The notes under the pieces are model-generated. The model was given only the letters and a program-made list of their open reading frames with translations. It searched no databases and was not told where the DNA came from. The position numbers and the translations under genes were made by a program. 64,000 nt of DNA from Exiguobacterium sp. TNDT2 (lineage in GTDB: Bacteria; Bacillota; Bacilli; Exiguobacteriales; Exiguobacteriaceae): NCBI RefSeq assembly GCF_003331145.1, contig NZ_QLVE01000009.1, positions 62,001 to 126,000 on the forward strand, in the 5' to 3' direction. This document shows positions 41,353-51,524 of this stretch, in pieces; position 1 is the first letter of the stretch, and each line of letters starts with the position of its first letter.

Positions 41353-42237
41353 ATGCGTTCGCAAGTCGAGTTATTTTTGCAGTATATGACGGTTGAGAAA
41401 CGAATGTCCACGAACACGAGACAAGCCTATGCGAGCGATTTGACCCAGTACTTATCGACACTCACCCAACTCGGGGTGACAGAATGGAATGAAGTCACGC
41501 GGGCACACATCGTCAAACATATGGAAGAGTTATCGCAAGCCGGTCGGGCTGCTTCATCACTCCGACGGGCCGTCAGTTCGATTCGGACGTTCCATCATCA
41601 TTTGAAGATGACAGGTGGTGCAACGACTGACCCGGCACTTTATTTGGAGACGCCGAAAGCGGAACGGCATCTGCCAGACACGTGGTCTCAAGATGAAGTT
41701 GAACGGTTACTCGACAGTGTGCCGACGTCAGACCCACTCGCGCTCCGCGATCGGGCCATGCTCGAACTGCTCTACGGAACGGGCATGCGCGTCAGCGAAC
41801 TTCTTGGGCTCGATTTGGATGATTTACAGTTCGAATTGGGGTATCTACAGTGTGAAGGCAAAGGCGAGAGCGCCCGGATCATCCCGGTGTCATCGGTCGC
41901 CCAAGGTTTTGTCGAACGCTATATCCAACAGGCCCGCAACGGGCTCGGCGGTCGGGAGACCGAGGCGTTGTTCTTGAACGGGCGCGGAGGAAGGCTTAGC
42001 CGTCAAGGGTTCTGGAAGATGATCAAACGACGGGCCAAAGAGGCCGGCATCCAAAAAGAGATCACGCCACACGTGCTCCGTCATTCGTTCGCGACACATT
42101 TGCTCGAGAACGGGGCCGATCTTCGGGCCATCCAACAGATGCTCGGGCATGCAGACCTCTCCACGACTCAAATCTACACACATGTCAATAAAGCACGACT
42201 CCACGATGTCTATCGAAAACATCACCCGCGTGCCTAG
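41353..42237 (+). CDS. xerD: Tyrosine recombinase XerD
   Basis: 294 residues: an N-terminal SAM-like DNA-binding domain and a catalytic domain with R146 (TGMRVSEL), K170, H240-x2-R243 ([12 protein letters not shown]), H266 (LGHADLS) and nucleophile Y275 (TTQIYTHV). With XerC it resolves chromosome dimers at dif. The size is exactly that of XerC/D. It precedes deoB-pupG-pdp as in B. subtilis. AAGGAGGGGG lies before ATG 41353. Confidence 0.95.
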   Translation: MRSQVELFLQYMTVEKRMSTNTRQAYASDLTQYLSTLTQLGVTEWNEVTRAHIVKHMEELSQAGRAASSLRRAVSSIRTFHHHLKMTGGATTDPALYLETPKAERHLPDTWSQDEVERLLDSVPTSDPLALRDRAMLELLYGTGMRVSELLGLDLDDLQFELGYLQCEGKGESARIIPVSSVAQGFVERYIQQARNGLGGRETEALFLNGRGGRLSRQGFWKMIKRRAKEAGIQKEITPHVLRHSFATHLLENGADLRAIQQMLGHADLSTTQIYTHVNKARLHDVYRKHHPRA

Positions 42238-42259
42238 ACACTTAAAGGAGGAACTTTTT

Positions 42260-43426
42260 GTGAAGAAATTTAAACGTATTTTCTTGGTCGTCATGGACTC
42301 GGTCGGGATTGGGGAAGCCCCAGATGCCGACCAGTTCGGTGACGTCGGTTCAGACACGCTCGGGCACATCGCCCGTGAACACGGTGGCTTGAACATGCCG
42401 CACATGGGCCGTCTCGGCCTCGCGAACATCAAACCAATCGACGGCATCGAAGTGTCGACGACACCGAGCGCCTACGGTCGCATGGAAGAAATCTCAGCCG
42501 GGAAAGACACGATGACCGGCCATTGGGAGATCATGGGCCTTCATATCGATACGCCTTTCCGTGTGTTCGAAGAGTTTCCAGATGACTTGATCAATCGACT
42601 CAAAGAGTTTAGCGGACGCGACATCATCGGCAATAAGCCGGCGTCAGGGACAGAGATTTTGGATGAGCTCGGGGAGGAACACGTCAACACAGGTGCCTTG
42701 ATTGTCTATACGTCGGCTGACTCGGTGCTCCAAATCGCGGCGCACGAAGAAGTCGTTCCACTCGACGAGTTGTATCGCATCTGCGAATACGCCCGTGAAA
42801 TCACGCGCGAAGACCCGTACATGCTCGGCCGCATCATCGCCCGACCGTTCCTCGGAACGCCTGGCGCGTGGGTCCGTACATCGAACCGTCACGACTATGC
42901 GCTCAAGCCGTTCGGCAAGACGGTCATGAACACGCTCGAGACGGCCGGGAAAGATGTGATCGCTCTTGGGAAAATCAGTGACATTTATGACGGTGAAGGC
43001 GTCACGAAAGCGATTCGAACGAAATCGAACATGGATGGGATGGACAAACTCGTCGAATCGCTCGATGAAGAGTTCGAAGGACTCTGTTTCTTGAACCTCG
43101 TCGACTTTGATGCGCTCTTCGGTCACCGCCGTGACCCAGAAGGCTATGCGATCGCGCTCGAAGAGTATGATGCCCGTCTACCGGAAGTGATGGAGAAGTT
43201 GCGTGAAGACGACTTGCTCATCATCACGGCCGACCACGGGAACGACCCGACGGCACCGGGAACGGACCATACGCGTGAATACGTGCCGCTTATCGTCCAT
43301 CATCATGGCGCGACAGCAGTTGACCTCGGGATTCGAGGAACGTTCGCCGACATCGGCGCCACAGTGGCCGACAACTTCGACGTCGATGCACCAGCACACG
43401 GAAAGAGTTTCTTAAACGAAATTTGA
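42260..43426 (+). CDS. deoB: Phosphopentomutase
   Basis: 388 residues of the alkaline-phosphatase superfamily, with metal ligands in [26 protein letters not shown] (the phosphorylated Thr region), [14 protein letters not shown] and [10 protein letters not shown]. It interconverts (deoxy)ribose-1-phosphate and -5-phosphate, linking nucleoside phosphorolysis to central metabolism. GTG 42260 has AAAGGAGG eight bases upstream; upstream open codons belong to the xerD overlap. It is co-transcribed with pupG and pdp. Confidence 0.96.
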   Translation: MKKFKRIFLVVMDSVGIGEAPDADQFGDVGSDTLGHIAREHGGLNMPHMGRLGLANIKPIDGIEVSTTPSAYGRMEEISAGKDTMTGHWEIMGLHIDTPFRVFEEFPDDLINRLKEFSGRDIIGNKPASGTEILDELGEEHVNTGALIVYTSADSVLQIAAHEEVVPLDELYRICEYAREITREDPYMLGRIIARPFLGTPGAWVRTSNRHDYALKPFGKTVMNTLETAGKDVIALGKISDIYDGEGVTKAIRTKSNMDGMDKLVESLDEEFEGLCFLNLVDFDALFGHRRDPEGYAIALEEYDARLPEVMEKLREDDLLIITADHGNDPTAPGTDHTREYVPLIVHHHGATAVDLGIRGTFADIGATVADNFDVDAPAHGKSFLNEI

Positions 43427-43439
43427 GGAGGCATTACTC

Positions 43440-44249
43440 ATGGTAAATTGGAACGAAACAAAGGCATTTTTACAGGAACGCATGAACGGAACACCAGAAA
43501 TCGGACTCATCCTCGGCTCAGGACTTGGCGTCCTCGCCGACGAGATTGAGAACGCGGTCAAAATCCCTTACGAGGACATCCCGCACTTCCCGGTATCGAC
43601 CGTCGAAGGACACGCTGGACAACTCGTCTTCGGTGACCTCGAAGGGAAACGCGTCGTCGCGATGCAAGGACGATTCCATTACTATGAAGGTTACTCGATG
43701 GAACAAGTGACGTTCCCGGTACGTGTCCTCAAATTGATCGGTGTCGAGACGCTCATCGTCACGAACGCAGCTGGTGCTTGCAACGAGTCGTTCAACCCGG
43801 GGGACTTGATGATCATTACGGATCATATCAACTTCTTCGGTACGAGCCCACTCATCGGTAAGAACGCGAGCGACTTCGGAACACGTTTCCCAGATATGTC
43901 TGAAGCGTACGATAAAGAACTCGTCACATTGACGGAAGGCGTCGCCACAAAACTTGGACTTTCTGTTCAAAAAGGCGTCTACTTCGGGAACACAGGTCCG
44001 ACATATGAGACACCGGCCGAAGTGAAGATGGCACGCCTCCTCGGCGGCGACGTCGTCGGCATGTCGACGGTGCCGGAAGTCATCGTGGCCCGTCATTCGG
44101 ATATGCGTGTGCTCGGCATCTCGTGCGTGTCGAACATGGCAGCCGGGATTTTAGATCAACCGCTCAACCATGAAGAAGTCATCGAGACGACAGAACGCGT
44201 CCGCCAAGACTTCCTTTCACTCGTACGCGGCACGATTCAAAGCATGTAA
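43440..44249 (+). CDS. pupG: Purine nucleoside phosphorylase I
   Basis: 269 residues of the trimeric PNP family (MTAP/PNP): GLILGSGLG near 21-29 (phosphate binding), VEGHAGQLVFG, TNAAGACNESFNPGDLM, and GNTGPTYETPAEVKM. It splits guanosine and inosine with phosphate. It sits 13 bases after deoB with GAGGAGG before ATG 43440. The operon supplies ribose-1-phosphate to the mutase. Confidence 0.95.
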   Translation: MVNWNETKAFLQERMNGTPEIGLILGSGLGVLADEIENAVKIPYEDIPHFPVSTVEGHAGQLVFGDLEGKRVVAMQGRFHYYEGYSMEQVTFPVRVLKLIGVETLIVTNAAGACNESFNPGDLMIITDHINFFGTSPLIGKNASDFGTRFPDMSEAYDKELVTLTEGVATKLGLSVQKGVYFGNTGPTYETPAEVKMARLLGGDVVGMSTVPEVIVARHSDMRVLGISCVSNMAAGILDQPLNHEEVIETTERVRQDFLSLVRGTIQSM

Positions 44250-44277
44250 CCATTACCCAACTAGGAGGACGAAACTT

Positions 44278-45579
44278 ATGCGCATGGTCGATTTGATTTT
44301 GAAAAAACGTAACGGTGGCGAATTGAACGAAGAGGAGATTCGCTTTGTCATTGAAGGCTTCACGAACGAGACGATTCCTGATTATCAGATGTCGGCCCTT
44401 TCGATGGCGATTTACTTTAACGGCATGACTGAGAAAGAGACGGCGGCCTTGACGATGGAGATGGTCAAGTCTGGTGACGTCATCGATCTTTCGAACATCC
44501 AAGGTAAAAAAGTCGATAAACACTCGACCGGCGGTGTCGGTGACAAAATCAGCTTAATCGTCGCTCCGCTCGTCGCGTCAATCGGAATTCCGGTCGCGAA
44601 GATGAGCGGTCGCGGTCTTGGCCATACAGGCGGTACGATTGATAAGCTTGAATCGTTCCCTGGCTTCAACGTCGAGTTGACGGAAGAACAGTTCACGAAG
44701 CAAGTGAACGACATCAAGATGTCGATCATCGGTCAGACGGGCAACTTGACGCCTGCCGACAAACGTCTTTACGCACTCCGTGACGTGACGGCGACGGTCG
44801 ATTCGATTCCGCTCATCGCGAGCTCAATCATGTCGAAGAAGATCGCGGCCGGTGCCGATAGCATCGTCCTCGACGTCAAGACTGGTTCAGGCGCGTTCAT
44901 GAAGTCGTTCGACGACGCGAAAGCGCTCGCCGAAGAAATGGTCGCCATCGGGAAGAACGTCGGCCGTAAGACGGTCGCCGTCATCACAGACATGGACCAG
45001 CCGCTCGGTTTCGAAATCGGGAATGCCAATGAAGTGAAAGAAGCGATTGAAGTCCTCTCAGGCAAAGACGTGACCGACTTGAAGACGATTGCCCTCACGA
45101 TTGCTGGCCATATGGCGGTACTCGGCGAGTTCTATCAAACGTTCGAGGAGGCGTACGCTGATCTTGAGAAACGGATGGCCGACGGTCATGCCCTCGAAGT
45201 GTTCCGTCAGTTCGTCGCGGCACAAGGTGGCGACGCGTCGCTCGTCGATGACTTGTCGAAACTTCCGCAAGCGAAGTATGAGACGACGTTCGTCGCGAAA
45301 CAAGCAGGTTACGTCGAGTCGATTATCGCTGACGAAGTCGGTGTGGCAGCGATGCTCCTCGGCGCAGGTCGGGCGACAAAAGATGATCAGCTCGACTTCG
45401 CGGCCGGTATCACGCTCGAGAAGAAAGTCGGCGACAAGGTCGAGGCCGGCGACGTCATCGCCGTGCTCCGTTCGAACAAAGAAGACATGACGTCTGCGCT
45501 CGAGCGGATGGACCATGCGTACACGATCGGTGCGACAGAGCCGACGGCGCGTCCGCTCGTTCACGCTGTCATTCAGTAA
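44278..45579 (+). CDS. pdp: Pyrimidine-nucleoside phosphorylase
   Basis: 433 residues of the thymidine/pyrimidine phosphorylase family: SGRGLGHTGGTIDKLES carries the family signature, with KHSTGGVGDK (phosphate site) before it and a C-terminal barrel-sandwich domain. It splits uridine, thymidine and deoxyuridine with phosphate. ATG 44278 has AGGAGG upstream; the extended open frame into pupG is spurious. It is the last gene of the salvage operon. B. subtilis has dacF-spoIIA after pupG; here pdp follows instead and the sporulation genes are absent. Confidence 0.95.
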   Translation: MRMVDLILKKRNGGELNEEEIRFVIEGFTNETIPDYQMSALSMAIYFNGMTEKETAALTMEMVKSGDVIDLSNIQGKKVDKHSTGGVGDKISLIVAPLVASIGIPVAKMSGRGLGHTGGTIDKLESFPGFNVELTEEQFTKQVNDIKMSIIGQTGNLTPADKRLYALRDVTATVDSIPLIASSIMSKKIAAGADSIVLDVKTGSGAFMKSFDDAKALAEEMVAIGKNVGRKTVAVITDMDQPLGFEIGNANEVKEAIEVLSGKDVTDLKTIALTIAGHMAVLGEFYQTFEEAYADLEKRMADGHALEVFRQFVAAQGGDASLVDDLSKLPQAKYETTFVAKQAGYVESIIADEVGVAAMLLGAGRATKDDQLDFAAGITLEKKVGDKVEAGDVIAVLRSNKEDMTSALERMDHAYTIGATEPTARPLVHAVIQ

Positions 45580-45593
45580 GTAGCAGGTCAGAA

Positions 45594-45634
45594 CGTCTGT
45601 TTCCACAAAATAGTGGAGACAGACGGTTTTTTTT
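45594..45634 (+). terminator. Terminator of the xerD-pdp operon
   Basis: CGTCTGTTTCCAC pairs with GTGGAGACAGACG (one G-T pair) around a 6-base loop and is followed by T8. Confidence 0.92.
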
Positions 45635-45693
45635 GATAGAATGGGCAATGTGTGAGTGAGAATGACAATATGAACATAAAGGGGTAACTTGAT

Positions 45694-46134
45694 ATGAAAA
45701 AAGGATCAATGCAATTAGAGAACGGCGAAATGATTGAATTCGACTTGTTCCACGATGCGGCGCCAATCACGGTCGACAACTTCGAGGAGCTCGCGAACAG
45801 CGGCTTCTATAACGGTTTGACGTTCCACCGGGTCATCCCAGGTTTCGTCAGCCAAGGCGGCTGCCCGGACGGGACAGGCATGGGCGGTTCAGGTAAGACG
45901 ATTCCATGTGAGACGTCGACGTCGTTCCCGTACAAGCATGAAGCCGGTTCGCTCTCGATGGCACACGCCGGACGCAACACGGGCTCGTCACAGTTCTTCA
46001 TCGTCCATGAGCCACAACCACATCTCGACGGTGTCCACACGGTTTTCGGAAAAGTGACGTCTGGCCTTGAGCACGCGGTCAAACTTCGTCAAGGCACGAA
46101 GATGGCCGAAGTTAAAGTTTGGGACGAGAATTGA
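45694..46134 (+). CDS. ppiB: Peptidyl-prolyl cis-trans isomerase, cyclophilin type
   Basis: 146 residues, a compact bacterial cyclophilin like B. subtilis Ppi[14 protein letters not shown] (catalytic Arg), [18 protein letters not shown] and [12 protein letters not shown]. Cytoplasmic protein folding. AAAGGGGTAAC lies before ATG 45694. In B. subtilis ppiB is upstream of the riboflavin operon; here only ribT of that set follows. Confidence 0.95.
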   Translation: MKKGSMQLENGEMIEFDLFHDAAPITVDNFEELANSGFYNGLTFHRVIPGFVSQGGCPDGTGMGGSGKTIPCETSTSFPYKHEAGSLSMAHAGRNTGSSQFFIVHEPQPHLDGVHTVFGKVTSGLEHAVKLRQGTKMAEVKVWDEN

Positions 46135-46223
46135 TTTCTGTCTGAACGTTATGACACAATGAGCCATGTCTCTCACGTGTTCACTTAGTGAAACATGAAT
46201 GACTAAAGGTGGTGAAACCAGCA

Positions 46224-46580
46224 ATGCTGGTGAAATACAAACAATCGTACGAAAAGACGGCGATGGGCTTGCTCGCGTTCTCATGTAGCGACAAATCCCC
46301 GCTCGCCTTGCTCGACCTCGTCCGTTCTTACGAAGAAGACCCTGCCAAATTCCTGTATCTGTGGAGAGTCGGGGAAGACTTCGTCGGAATTATCGGGATG
46401 GAGCAACAAGAGACGACGATGATGATTCGTCATATCGCACTGTCTCCGTCGTTCCGCGGCGAGAAGCGTTCCTACGAACTGCTCGATGAGACCCGGAACT
46501 TATTGCCGCTCGACTTGACGCTTGTCGGTCAAGGCAAGACCGGGGACTTGCTCGAGAAGTGGAACGAAGTCGTCATGTGA
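46224..46580 (+). CDS. ribT: RibT-like GNAT family acetyltransferase
   Basis: 118 residues. The start MLVKYKQSYEKTAMGLL and IRHIALSPSFRGEK are close to B. subtilis RibT (MLIRYKKSFEK...), the last gene of its riboflavin operon, a GNAT protein of undefined substrate. ATG 46224 is chosen by that alignment and by AAAGGTGG about eleven bases upstream. The acetyl-CoA loop is shortened, with Arg-Gly retained. None of ribD, ribE, ribAB or ribH is beside it, so it is an orphan. Confidence 0.82.
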   Translation: MLVKYKQSYEKTAMGLLAFSCSDKSPLALLDLVRSYEEDPAKFLYLWRVGEDFVGIIGMEQQETTMMIRHIALSPSFRGEKRSYELLDETRNLLPLDLTLVGQGKTGDLLEKWNEVVM

Positions 46581-46610
46581 AAAAAGCTAGGCTCAGCGCC
46601 TAGCTTTTTT
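46581..46610. terminator. Bidirectional terminator
   Basis: Perfect 12-bp stem AAAAAGCTAGGC/GCCTAGCTTTTT with a five-base loop. It separates ribT from the facing DUF309 gene; the stop of that gene is in the loop. Confidence 0.9.
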
Positions 46611-47063
46611 GCGTGCCTCAAGCGCTCGGAGTCGCTCGGTGACGACCGGTGTCCGGTCGCGGTATAAATGTTTATGGACGAGCTCATCAAACTTGAGCGT
46701 GGTCGGTTCGAAAGTGGGCTTCAAGCGTTCGACGCATTGTCGCGTCTGTTCATTGAGCGGCAGGGTCTCTGAGAGCGGCCAACGTTCCAAGTCACGGACG
46801 AACATCGCGCTATCGATGCCGAGGGCTTCGAGGTCGGCGGCGGCCAATGTGAGCTTCTGTTGTAACGCGGCGATGCTCTTTTTCGCCCCGGCTGTGTTGC
46901 CACGGCGGGCGTGGTAATGAGCGACAGCGTATTGGATTAAAGCGGCGTATCCGAGATCTTTCCGTCCCCCATCTTGCCATGCTTCCTCGAGCACTTCGTG
47001 GCACTCAAAATAATCGGCATGACATTCGAACAATAGCGTATACTGGATAAAAGGCGTCGACAT
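46593..47063 (-). CDS. DUF309 domain protein (YpuF-like)
   Basis: 156 residues. The N-terminal half has the DUF309 signature: LLFECHADYFECHEVLEEAW, with conserved His/Glu (FECHEVLE) likely binding metal, then LIQYAVAHYHARRGNTAGA. Function unknown. B. subtilis YpuF precedes scpA on the same strand; here the gene is inverted. AAAGGAGATATTTG precedes ATG 47063. Confidence 0.87.
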   Translation of the reverse strand: MSTPFIQYTLLFECHADYFECHEVLEEAWQDGGRKDLGYAALIQYAVAHYHARRGNTAGAKKSIAALQQKLTLAAADLEALGIDSAMFVRDLERWPLSETLPLNEQTRQCVERLKPTFEPTTLKFDELVHKHLYRDRTPVVTERLRALEARKKARR

Positions 47064-47100
47064 CAAATATCTCCTTTCGTGGTCACGGTACTACAAAACA

Positions 47101-47109
47101 TGTTATACT
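47101..47109 (+). promoter_or_regulatory. Extended -10 promoter of scpAB-rluB
   Basis: TGT followed by TATACT, 32 bases before the scpA start codon; no clear -35. Confidence 0.5.
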
Positions 47110-47141
47110 AAAGCGCAAAAATGTAAATGGCAGGTGTCTCT

Positions 47142-47909
47142 ATGGAAGCGTACAACGTCAAAATCGATACGTTCGAAGGCCCGCTCGACCTGTTGCTCCA
47201 CTTGATCGGAAAAATGGAGCTCGACATCGCGGACATCTCTGTCTCCGAGGTCACGGATCAGTATGTCGCCTATATCCGGACGATGCAAAAATTTGAACTC
47301 GATGTGGCCAGTGAATATTTGGTCATGGCGGCGACGTTGCTCCAATTGAAGAGCAAGCAGCTGTTGCCACCGGTACCGGTCGAAGAGGATGACATTCCCG
47401 ATTTTGGGGAAGAACCGACCCGGGAAGGGTTGATTCGACAGTTGATTGAATATAAGGCCTACAAGGAAGCGGTCGTGTTCATGCGCGAGCAAGAAGAGTC
47501 TCGCCTCGAACTGTATAGCCGCCCTGGGGAGGATTTGACGCGCTACATGTCCGATCTCGTCCAGCCGTACGACGGTCCGCTCAACTTTTCGGACTTGTTG
47601 CACGCCTATTCGAAGATGGTCGAACGCAAGCGATGGAAAGAACGCCGCAAAAAGACAATCAAACGCGAAGAACGAACACTTGAAGAGCAGATGACGCGGT
47701 TGCACGATTATGTCTCGGCAAAGCGGACAACATCGTTCTTCTCGTTCTTCGAAGAGCGGCCCGATGTATCGGACCTTGTCGTTACGTTCATGGCGCTACT
47801 CGAACTGATCAAGTTGCGCGTCGTCACGACCAAACAAGAAGAGCGGGACATTCACATCTCGTTCGTCGAATCGTCAAAGGAAAGGGATGAAGCCGTTGTT
47901 GTCTTATGA
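47142..47909 (+). CDS. scpA: Segregation and condensation protein A
   Basis: 255 residues, kleisin of the bacterial SMC complex. It starts [20 protein letters not shown], with the ScpA family segment [16 protein letters not shown] in variant form ([19 protein letters not shown]), and ends in a winged-helix SMC-binding domain. ATG 47142 has AGGTG upstream; an ATG at 47127 has no ribosome site. It overlaps scpB by 23 bases. Confidence 0.95.
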   Translation: MEAYNVKIDTFEGPLDLLLHLIGKMELDIADISVSEVTDQYVAYIRTMQKFELDVASEYLVMAATLLQLKSKQLLPPVPVEEDDIPDFGEEPTREGLIRQLIEYKAYKEAVVFMREQEESRLELYSRPGEDLTRYMSDLVQPYDGPLNFSDLLHAYSKMVERKRWKERRKKTIKREERTLEEQMTRLHDYVSAKRTTSFFSFFEERPDVSDLVVTFMALLELIKLRVVTTKQEERDIHISFVESSKERDEAVVVL

Positions 47910-48480
47910 AACGATTATTGAGAGTCTATTGTTCGTCGTCGGCGAAGAAGGCATGGAAGTGCGGGCCCTCGCGGACACGCTCGACATTTCGGAAGCCGCC
48001 GCCCGCGAACAGTTGAGCAAGCTAGAAGCATCGTTCCAAGACTCCGGCCGTCCGTTTCAATTGATTGAGTCGGCGGGCGTATATAAGCTCGTGACGATTC
48101 CCGAAGTGTCGGAGTACATCCAACGCTACGTCGGGACGATGGCCGAGCAGGCGCTGTCACGGGCCGCGATGGAGACGCTCGTCATCATCGCGTACAAGCA
48201 ACCGGTCACCCGGGCTGATATCGAAGAGGTTCGAGGCGTCAAAGTCGAACGCGTCATCCATACGCTGTTATCAAAAGGGTTGATCGAGTCAGCCGGACGG
48301 GCCAAGACGATTGGCCGGGCCAAGCTGTATCGGACGACCGAGCATTTCCTGGACCATTTCGGGTTTAATTCACTCGATGAATTGCCCCCATTAACGTTTG
48401 AAGACGAGCTCACGGACGAAGGCGATCTGTTCTTCGGCCAGTCGTCTGCGATTACGCAAGAAAGATTGGAGAATGAATAA
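47887..48480 (+). CDS. scpB: Segregation and condensation protein B
   Basis: 197 residues, two winged helices that bind Scp[42 protein letters not shown]. Part of the SMC-ScpAB complex that compacts replicated chromosomes. It starts within scpA at ATG 47887. In B. subtilis ypuI-dacB-spmAB follow; here rluB follows directly, with no base between stop and start. Confidence 0.95.
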   Translation: MKPLLSYETIIESLLFVVGEEGMEVRALADTLDISEAAAREQLSKLEASFQDSGRPFQLIESAGVYKLVTIPEVSEYIQRYVGTMAEQALSRAAMETLVIIAYKQPVTRADIEEVRGVKVERVIHTLLSKGLIESAGRAKTIGRAKLYRTTEHFLDHFGFNSLDELPPLTFEDELTDEGDLFFGQSSAITQERLENE

Positions 48481-49239
48481 ATGGAACGTTTACAAAAAGT
48501 GATTGCCCAAGCAGGTGTCGCCTCACGGCGTAAAGCCGAAGAAATGATTTTAGATGGACGCGTGCGCGTCAATGGAAAAGTCGTGCGCGAACTCGGGACG
48601 AAAGTCGGACCGAAGTCTGAAGTCGAAGTCGATGGCGTCAAAATCGAACAAGAAGAGCATGTTTATTATGTGCTCTACAAGCCGAGCGGTTACGTCTCGA
48701 CGGTCGAAGACGATAAAGGACGGAAAGTCATCACTGACCTTGTCCCGCCCGGATCGCGTGTCTTCCCGGTCGGACGTCTCGACTATAACACGACGGGACT
48801 CATCATTTTAACGAATGACGGTGAGTTCTCGAATATGATGACCCATCCGAAGTTCAAGATCCCAAAACGTTATGTCGCGAAAGTGAAGAACATTCCTTCG
48901 TATATCGCGATTAAACAACTCGAGTCGGGTGTCGAACTCGATGACGGCTACAAGACGGGTAGCGCCCAAGTGAAGATGAAGACGGTCGACCATAAGAAAA
49001 ACTCGGCCATCTTAGAAATCGTCATCTCGGAAGGCCATAACCGTCAAATCCGTCGCATGCTCGAAGCAGTCGGTTCAGAAGTCATCAAACTGAAACGCGA
49101 ACAGTTCGGTTTCTTGACGCTCGACGGTCTCACGACGGGCGAATGGCGTGAACTGTCACGCAAGGAAGTATCGAAGCTACGTGAGCTTGCCAACCCGACC
49201 GTACCACCCGTACAACGGGGCAAGAAAAAGAAAAAATAA
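48481..49239 (+). CDS. rluB: 23S rRNA pseudouridine synthase B
   Basis: 252 residues: an N-terminal S4 RNA-binding domain (ERLQKVIAQAGVASRRKAEEM) and a RsuA-type catalytic domain with FPVGRLDYNTTGLIILTNDG containing the catalytic Asp, then EGHNRQIRRML. It makes pseudouridine at position 2605-equivalent of 23S rRNA. A basic tail ends the protein. ATG 48481 follows the scpB TAA immediately. Confidence 0.94.
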   Translation: MERLQKVIAQAGVASRRKAEEMILDGRVRVNGKVVRELGTKVGPKSEVEVDGVKIEQEEHVYYVLYKPSGYVSTVEDDKGRKVITDLVPPGSRVFPVGRLDYNTTGLIILTNDGEFSNMMTHPKFKIPKRYVAKVKNIPSYIAIKQLESGVELDDGYKTGSAQVKMKTVDHKKNSAILEIVISEGHNRQIRRMLEAVGSEVIKLKREQFGFLTLDGLTTGEWRELSRKEVSKLRELANPTVPPVQRGKKKKK

Positions 49240-49244
49240 CAACT

Positions 49245-49280
49245 AAAAAATCGTCCTGAGATAGGATGATTTTTTATTTT
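49245..49280 (+). terminator. Terminator after rluB
   Basis: AAAAAATC-TCCT pairs with AGGA-GATTTTTT around GAGAT (one mismatch), followed by a T-rich stretch. Confidence 0.85.
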
Positions 49281-49375
49281 GTGGAGATTGTGTGACAAAA
49301 AGATGAAAAAAGTCTGTTAATGTGCGTTTTTGGTGTTTTTTCAGTACAATAACAACTAAAGGATGGTGTGAACTC

Positions 49376-49957
49376 ATGACGAAAGAAACAAAGTCGGGTG
49401 ATCGCATGAACCAGGCGATGGCCCATAAGAAAAAACGGTCATTTTGGCGGCTCATGATTATGACGATGGTCCTGTTCGCAGGAGCGGTCGTTATCATGCA
49501 ATTGTTTGAACAAGCCGGCAACGACGGACGTATCGAGGCCGGTGACGATGCGCCGAACTTCAAGCTCGTCAGTTTAGACGGGACGACGATGGTCGAGCGT
49601 GACACATACGACGGTAAAGGGTTGCTCTTGAACTTCTGGGGCACATTCTGTGAACCGTGTGAGAAAGAGATGCCGGTCGTCCAGGATAACTATGCCGCAC
49701 TCCAAGACATGGGCGTCGATTTTTGGGCGGTCAACGTCGGCGAGACACCGCTTCGGGTCGATAATTTCGTGAACGGCCTCGGCGTCAAGCTCGACTATCC
49801 GATTTTGATGGACACGCGCAGCGAAGTCGAGAAGGCGTACGGGATTTATAACTTGCCGGTCACGTTCGTCATCGATGCCGACGGCAAAGTGATTGAAAAG
49901 TACGAAGGTGAACTCACGAAAGAGAAACTGATGGAGTTGGCCGAGAAGTCATTGTAA
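49376..49957 (+). CDS. resA: Thiol-disulfide oxidoreductase ResA
   Basis: 193 residues: a basic N-terminus, one membrane anchor (about 25-42) and an extracytoplasmic thioredoxin fold with LLLNFWGTFCEPCEKEMP (C92, C95). It reduces the haem-binding cysteines of apocytochrome c. Compared with B. subtilis ResA (about 175) it has an extra N-terminal stretch; ATG 49406 (MNQAMAHKKK) would give a more usual length, but AAAGGATGG supports ATG 49376. First gene of resABC. Confidence 0.92.
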   Translation: MTKETKSGDRMNQAMAHKKKRSFWRLMIMTMVLFAGAVVIMQLFEQAGNDGRIEAGDDAPNFKLVSLDGTTMVERDTYDGKGLLLNFWGTFCEPCEKEMPVVQDNYAALQDMGVDFWAVNVGETPLRVDNFVNGLGVKLDYPILMDTRSEVEKAYGIYNLPVTFVIDADGKVIEKYEGELTKEKLMELAEKSL

Positions 49958-49976
49958 GCGAACGGGGGGCGCACAA

Positions 49977-51524
49977 ATGCTAGATATGAAATACGACGGC
50001 GCCGATTTACGATCGAAGCGTCGTCCACGGTCATGGATTGACCGGGTGTGGAGCTTTTTTGCATCGGTCAAGGTCGGTCTATGGCTCATCGGGCTTATCA
50101 TCGTCGGGTCGGCGATCGGAACGATTTTCCCGCAAGAGATGTATATTCCGCAACAGTTGCCGGCGAACCAGTATTACACGGACGAGTACGGGACACCGGG
50201 TACGATTTACTACACGCTAGGATTCCACAACCTCTATACATCGTGGTGGTACATCACGTTGATCGTGATGCTGACGTTATCGCTCATCGTTGTATCGATT
50301 GATCGATTTTTCCCGCTGTATAAAGCGTTGAAATTTCAACCGGTCCGACGTACCGATCGCTTCATGCGCGGACAACGTTTGATTGGTGAGGGAAAAGGGA
50401 CGGACGAGCAAATCGATGCGTTCGGAGAGGCTTTAAAAGCCAAGCGTTATCAAGTGAAGCGTGATGGGGATGCCTTACTCGCCGAGAAATATCGATTCGG
50501 TCGCTGGGGTCCATACGTCAATCACATTGGGCTCGTCATCTTCTTCATCGGGGCGATGCTTCGCGTTTTCCCGGCATTCCATACGGATACGCTCGAATGG
50601 GTGCGCGAAGGCGATACGGTTCCGCTCGAAGCGACGGATGATGAATATTATCTTCGCAACGATCAGTTCATCTTAGAGATATATGATCCGGAAAATAACG
50701 CGGAAGATGCGAAATTTGCCAAGGCGATCGAGAAAGCGGGCGCAGTCCCGAAAAACTATGAGACGGAATTGACGCTGTTCAAGAAGACCGGGACGAACGA
50801 GGACGGATCGCCGCAACTCGAGGAAGTCGATACCGGTTCGACGAAAGTGAACCACCCGTTCAAGTTTGAAAAGTACGAAGTGTATCAAGAACAGTATTCG
50901 AGTCGCCTGGAATTCTTGTCGATGTCCTTTAACGTTGCCGATAAAGAGACAGGTGATGTGTATGGACCGTTCACGGTCGATTTGACGAACCCGGAGACGA
51001 CGTATGACCTCGGAGACGTCACGGTCAAACTGAACGACCTGTATCCTGACTTTGAGGTCAAGGACGGCCAACCGAACACGAAATCGCCACGGGCACTCAA
51101 CCCGGCGTTCTTCATGGCGATTGACACACCAGACGGCACGACGGAATCGAATTTGATTGGAATTCGTTTAAACGTGGCCGATGAAGATAATCGCTATGTG
51201 TTCCAGTTCGCTGGTACGGAGATGGCAAGTACGAGTGGTCTACGCGTCAAGAGTGACTCGACGTATCCGATTTTGATTGTCGGTGGAGTCATCTTCATGA
51301 TTGGAATTGTCATGGGGATGTATTGGCCGCACCGTCGTATCTGGATTCGCCGACACAATGAGACGGACGTGCTCGTCGCTGGTTTCACCAACAAGAACCC
51401 GTCCTCGCTCAATCGCGAAATCACACCGCTCCTAGAGAAAAATGGCCTGCCGATCTGGGAAGATCAGGCACGGTTTGAAAAAAAGACGGACGACAACTCA
51501 ACCAATGAAAGAGGGGAATCATAA
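49977..51524 (+). CDS. resB: Cytochrome c biogenesis protein ResB
   Basis: 515 residues. Three membrane segments at the N-terminal third (about 30-50, 82-102, 170-190), a large extracytoplasmic domain and a last segment near 435-455: the ResB/CcsB plan. With ResC it forms the system II haem-delivery and ligation complex. GGGGGG lies before ATG 49977. It overlaps resC by one base (TAATG). Confidence 0.94.
   Translation: MLDMKYDGADLRSKRRPRSWIDRVWSFFASVKVGLWLIGLIIVGSAIGTIFPQEMYIPQQLPANQYYTDEYGTPGTIYYTLGFHNLYTSWWYITLIVMLTLSLIVVSIDRFFPLYKALKFQPVRRTDRFMRGQRLIGEGKGTDEQIDAFGEALKAKRYQVKRDGDALLAEKYRFGRWGPYVNHIGLVIFFIGAMLRVFPAFHTDTLEWVREGDTVPLEATDDEYYLRNDQFILEIYDPENNAEDAKFAKAIEKAGAVPKNYETELTLFKKTGTNEDGSPQLEEVDTGSTKVNHPFKFEKYEVYQEQYSSRLEFLSMSFNVADKETGDVYGPFTVDLTNPETTYDLGDVTVKLNDLYPDFEVKDGQPNTKSPRALNPAFFMAIDTPDGTTESNLIGIRLNVADEDNRYVFQFAGTEMASTSGLRVKSDSTYPILIVGGVIFMIGIVMGMYWPHRRIWIRRHNETDVLVAGFTNKNPSSLNREITPLLEKNGLPIWEDQARFEKKTDDNSTNERGES

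Noticed and set aside
46135-46223. Possible FMN riboswitch before ribT
   Set aside because: Only 89 bases and none of the conserved RFN segments visible.
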